64,000 nt of DNA from Hibiscus mutabilis (taxonomy: Eukaryota > Streptophyta > Magnoliopsida > Malvales > Malvaceae): contig CM033745.1 in NCBI GenBank assembly GCA_019671005.1, forward strand, positions 16,482,921 to 16,546,920, read 5' to 3'. Below are positions 59,415 through 64,000 of the stretch, piece after piece. The notes under the pieces are model-generated. The model was not told where the DNA came from. It ran no database searches and saw only the letters and a program-made list of their open reading frames with translations. A program made the position numbers and the translations under genes. How positions within the stretch are numbered: the stretch's first letter is position 1; each line of letters starts with the position of its first letter.

Positions 59415-61714
59415 TTTAACACCCTAAATTGTGACTTAAGAAAATGTCTTGACATAATTATTAAGGAAATTAAATTGAGTGTTTAAAATTATGTTTAAGT
59501 ATAGCCGAATTGAGAGACTAATGAAATTGAAGAGCTAAATTTAAGTGACCCCAAAGTTTAATATACAAACTATTAGGTTTGCATGGTAATTAAAGTCTTA
59601 ATTGTGGAATTAGAGTGTGGTATTATATGATGAAGGCTCGTGTACTTGGCCTTAGAAGAATAACAAACAAAAGCTTGTTATCTTCTTCATTCTCCTTAGC
59701 TCGAAATTTAGCATTTGATTGCTTGAAAGAAAATGGTTATGATGCTCGTTTGAAGCTTGAATGTCTAAGGATGTAAGTTCTCTTGTCAATATTTGATTTA
59801 GAATATGGTCTCATGGTGATCATAATGGAACCAATTCTTGTTTGGTAGAACATTTGCATAAGTTGAATGTCTGGTTCAATAGAAGGTAGTTTAGGAAGGG
59901 GAACTATGTAAAATTGAATTGTGAATTGGTAACCTAGAGTTTAAGAGTATAAATTGAATGTATTGAATGATGTATGAGCAGAATTTTGAAGAATGGAGAC
60001 TGCCTTGATTCAATCTCGTCTTGTATATAAAACTGTTAAACATTGTTATAATTTAGATTGCTTAAACATTGTTTTGGTGACAAAAATTCGGATTAACAAT
60101 GAAAGGATCTCCAATTGAAATCCTAAGGAAACAAGGGAAGAGTGTAGAATGGATCCTAATGTTAATATGGGTGATTAAAGTGAACATGAAGGCTGTCCTG
60201 TATCAAGCAGTATCGTGTATGACTGTTCTGATGGAAATTTGTTTTGTTAAAACAATTGTTTGGTATAAGTTAAGTGTTAAATCTATAATTTGGTAAATGA
60301 TGCTAGTTATCATTAATTTAGAGACCTTATTTGATAAAGAAAATAAGTTTAGGAGCATGAATAAGTGAAGTATGTTGGTAGACAGTTTCGAATTGCTAGG
60401 ATGCTAATGAGTGACTGTTTTGTGTAATTTGACCATGATCAATGCTGGAATTGTTCAATTGATTGCTTCTAATGTATTGTTAAAGTATTTTTATATTTAG
60501 AAAATGAGGGGATAGATCAAGGGGATGAGTGGCAAAAATGAGTGACAATTCACGATCAAGAATAGCTCGGAATATTGTGAGCGTAAATTGTATGTTGAAT
60601 TAACTTAAGATTGTGCTTTAAGATGATTTATTCGATTATTTCATGAGGCTTAAAGGCCTATGCTTTCTTTGGGATTGCTAATGTTTGGTAAGAAATTATA
60701 TCTAGGTATGTATGGATGTTAGTTGATTCATTTTTGAACCCGAATTGAATTGGTTGCTTGGAATGCTTCATGTGGCATAATGTATATGTGTTTAAATGCG
60801 TGAAGTGTAAAAGATGATGTATTGAACTATTGAAATTATGTTATATTTCTAGCTAGTTTGGCATGCCAATAGAGAGTCCTGAGCTCAGCCTGAAAGTTTG
60901 GACCACGATCCCCTGAAAGGTAATAGAGTAGCCTTGAATGATTCGAAAAGAGCCATATACTTCAATGGTACTAGATTGTCGTTGCCTGTTATTGTTGAAA
61001 CTGAAATGGAACCTCTGGACAAATATCTAGTCTAGACCGTATGATACAACTAAGGTTGCTTGTGATAATATGATCCTCTTAGCAAATGAAATGCTTAAGT
61101 TGAACAACTCTAAAGAGTTGCTTGATGATGTCTTCTTCTTCTTTCTCGGAAGCACGATGATTGTATGTGATTAAATCAAGCCTATGGTGAACTTCTTGAT
61201 TGTTACTTAACGAGCAAGTTACTTGATGGGAAATGATAAATGGATAGAGTTAGTCTCGAAAATCTAGAAGCTCTATTCGAATTAATAGTTAATGTAAATC
61301 ATTGTCTTATAATTTTGATATTTTACACTCTATGTTAACTAAATTGCAAGACTTGTATTCTAATGGCTCACCCTATTTTTTATAAGAATTTTGATCGTTA
61401 GATCAAGCTTGGGAAAAACAAAGCAAGGTCACGAAAAACTTAAAAGTGTGTTTTGTAGTATTTTAGTCAAACTCCTAAAAGGTGGCACTAGTTCGAATAT
61501 TTTGCTTGATCTTTGAGTACTAAGGGGTTGTAAATATTAAGTTATTAAAGGCTATGTGATTGTGTTGTATGACTGGTAGCTTGTTAATGGTTTGATCTTG
61601 CTTGAATAGTCTTGAATGGCAGCTTCGAATGTCATTGATTACTTTAGAAATTAATTGTTGAATATTTGAGAATAGTATAGTATGGTTACTTGTTGTGTAA
61701 GTAAAGATGATGAG
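59415..61714 (+). mobile_element. Chromovirus 3' LTR, interrupted
   Basis: Collinear with 36205 to about 38430; the break after GATGATGAG at 61714 is where the reverse Tat-type LTR is inserted. The last 450 bases of this LTR must lie beyond the window. The ORF 60099-60296 is LTR sequence, not a gene. Confidence 0.88.
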
Positions 61715-64000
61715 TGTAGCGAATGTCTTGTTTTCAAATATCGCTAAAATAAAAACGATGGGTTTTCGAAGGATGTTTTTGAAAGGTGTTTGGATATAAA
61801 ATATTTATTCCATGGGGTTTACAAAAACCTTATAAAAATGGAGTCGCCACCGGCCACTTAGGTAGGCCGGACACCATAAAACCAGAGATTCAAAAAGACA
61901 GGGTTCGGGAGTCGGTTACGGATGGGGAAGGATTAGCACCCCCACACCGCCCAAAATTGGTACTTTAATAATAACCGTTTTATTAATATTGGATTTTCCG
62001 GATTAGAGTGACGATTATTTTAAAATTCGGTCATAATTGCGAATATATTTTAAGGGTCCCGTTACCCGAGAATAAACGCCCAACCACTATCACTACGCTT
62101 GATACTGGCCCCGCTTACGTTCAGATAAAAGGACATCGCATTAACAATTTATAAACCATATGCAATCTCAGTGGCGAAAATGTAAAATATAACAGATAAC
62201 TTGAAGACAGTGAATATTCACATAATAAAATACTAATCTAATAAATGATATGCTAGATTAAAACATGCATAATATATATTATTCTAAATGATAAATAAAA
62301 ACAACTTTAACAAATTAGAACAACAATGCAGGAATAACTACGTTATATGTAGACGAACAAATATTAAAAATATACATGCTATTAATAAAATATATTTTAA
62401 CATATATGAACAATATATTATACGTGAAAGAAAACATATTAACACATAACCTAGAAGCCAAGGAAACGTGCAATACGTACAAAAATACAAAACATACTTT
62501 TTTCGAATTAACTAGAACATAACATGCTTTAATACGGATAATCAGATAAAAAACATGAATATCATACTTAACACATATATGCAAACATAAAATACGAGTC
62601 ATATACGAGGGACATGAAATAAAATAATATCAACATATACGATTATAATACGAACAATAATATTTACAAAGAAAATAGGACTGAAATGAAAGAAAAACAA
62701 AAGTCAGTTGCAGAAATTAAAGAACAATAATATGTAATTTGGGGACGAAATTGTGAAACAAACAAAACCTAAAAGGACCAGAATTGTAATTAGACCAAGG
62801 GGCAGACCCAAAGTGAAAAATTCAAAAACGCGGGATGGTTAAGAGCGTAATTTTACCATTCAGAAACTGATTCGGTGTAATTTAGGGACTAAATTGTGAC
62901 CTTTTGAAAAATCAGGGGGACTGGGACTGTGGTTATACCATGTGGCAAGACAAAAATGAAAATATTGAAAACGCGGTGGGATTAAGTGTGTAATTTACCC
63001 ATTTAGTAAAATAATAATACCTATATAAGGGCTATTTTCAGACCGAAACCAAGTTTTCTCCATTTTCGTTTCATTCTTCAGTTTTCAAATAGCCCGTGTT
63101 CATCTTTTTCTCTCATATGTTCTTAAAAACCCAGAATCCGGCGCCGGTGAGCCTCCAAAAGACACCAAAATGACCACTACTTCATCCTCAACATGAATCC
63201 GTGGTTGGATTCAGAGGATACCCCCTTTTTCACCCTAGATCTAGGAAATACGAACCAAAAATATTTTTTTTTTAGACCAAAACAAAACCACAAGGGGTCT
63301 TCCCCTCCCTTTAGTTCACCAGATCTGGCTTGTAGAAGCCGAAAGGCTTGTCACAGAGGAAGGGAAGACCCACAAACGACTCGGTAAGACTACTCTCCTC
63401 TTTTATTTCTATTTTTTTTGTTAATCTTTCGTATATGTATGTAAAGAAAACAGGTAAGAAAAAAGAGACAAAAATTTACCACTGGACTGCCTTTTGATTA
63501 TCTTCAATGTTTACAACTTTCAGGTTTTTGTGTGTTACAAGATCTCTGTTTTTTTGTTACTACCCTTGTTCTCTCTTTTTTTTTTGCTAATCTTTTTTTC
63601 CTGCTAGCTAATTCCCGTTACAAAAGCCCCGTTTCATATATATTACTGCCTCTGTTTTTTGGTTGCAAGTTGCATCTTCTTTTTCAGATCTGACATTTTA
63701 CTTGTTGTCTTTGGCATAATCTGAACGCGGGGCTGAATATCGGCGCGGTGGCGGTGTGGTCATTCTGCCAGAGGCCATACGCGTTTTCGGCCGTTAGATC
63801 AGATCTGATCTAACGGTCGAGATGGCTTGAAGAACGATCGGCATGGATGAAGCCTCGATCTGATGAGACGGCTTGAGATTTCGCCACGTGGAGCTTCGCA
63901 ATCGAGAGTCGAATGCGTGGATCTTACGCGCGTGGATGTTAAAGCGTCGCTAGCGTGGACCACACGCGCGCGTGGCACTCGAACGGTCCATACGTGTGGA
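61715..64000 (-). mobile_element. Tat/Ogre-type LTR, reverse orientation, runs off window
   Basis: Begins TGTAGCGA, the inverse of the TCGCTACA end of LTR A. The blocks at 61840-62110 (GAGTCGCCACC, CGGTTACGGATGGGGAAGGA, GATACTGGCCCCGCTTACG) are inverted forms of LTR A 27110-27420. Beyond about 62200 similarity is weak, so it is a related but different family. The far end is not in the window. ORFs 61786-61968, 62315-62602 and 63193-63387 are not supported as genes. Confidence 0.7.
63791..63816. repeat. Perfect 26-bp palindrome
   Basis: Half-site CCGTTAGATCAGA followed directly by its exact inverse, with no spacer. Lies in the GC-rich end of the reverse LTR. Confidence 0.95.

Noticed and set aside
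63021..63387. CTATATAAGG and ORF 63193-63387 as a host gene start
   Set aside because: They lie inside the reverse Tat-type LTR, TATATA reads the same on both strands, and the ORF has no recognisable domain.

Overview
This window is nuclear DNA of a eudicot plant, most likely cotton or another Malvaceae (inferred from the protein sequence of its one gene and from the repeat families, not searched). It holds one intact protein-coding gene, a nine-exon SUD1/CER9/DOA10-type ER ubiquitin ligase on the + strand (7008-13236). Almost everything else is transposable-element DNA, much of it nested.

Left part (1-7007): an old Copia-like LTR piece (1-1025), AT-rich DNA with tandem duplications, two tandem SINE-like units on the - strand (3450-3962), a dead pentatricopeptide-repeat (PPR) gene fragment on the - strand (4283-4620), a hAT-like short element (4863-5417) and the promoter region of the ligase gene.

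Gene (7008-13236): the exons join in frame to a predicted 1116 residues. The N-terminal RING-CH finger is split by intron 1, many membrane segments follow, and the conserved C-terminal element is present. Intron 5 carries a roughly 100-bp piece of chloroplast ycf2. Introns 3, 4 and 8 carry small local duplications.

Middle (13237-24940): gene-free. It has a probable solo Gypsy LTR with an internal tandem duplication (15360-17886), the 3' end of another Copia-like element (17887-19861), a tiny SINE with a 16-bp target duplication (19937-20024), and a well-defined Mutator-type MITE with a 9-bp target duplication and an internal array of ACACGTGGC-type repeats (20637-21155).

Right part (24941-64000): a stack of nested LTR retrotransposons. 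A gutted Copia/SIRE-like element (24941-36196, TSD ATCTC) has a non-autonomous Tat/Ogre-like element (25588-33447, TSD GTCAA) inside its 5' LTR. It sits four bases outside the 5' LTR of a decayed Gypsy chromovirus of Tekay type (36205 onward). That chromovirus is split in its integrase by a 15.7-kb Athila-like element (43402-59070, TSD TTGGT) with three LTRs and two internal regions, and its 3' LTR is split at 61715 by a reverse-oriented Tat-type LTR that runs off the window.

The most unusual signals are DNA-level motif families inside the retrotransposons. The Athila-like element is peppered with an imperfect TTGCC-NN-GGCAA palindrome, in its LTRs and in all three reading frames of its genes, and the motif is kept in a deletion derivative. 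The Copia LTRs carry a series of CGATAC/GTATCG hairpins, and similar motifs occur in a second LTR family at 1-450 and 18780-19270.
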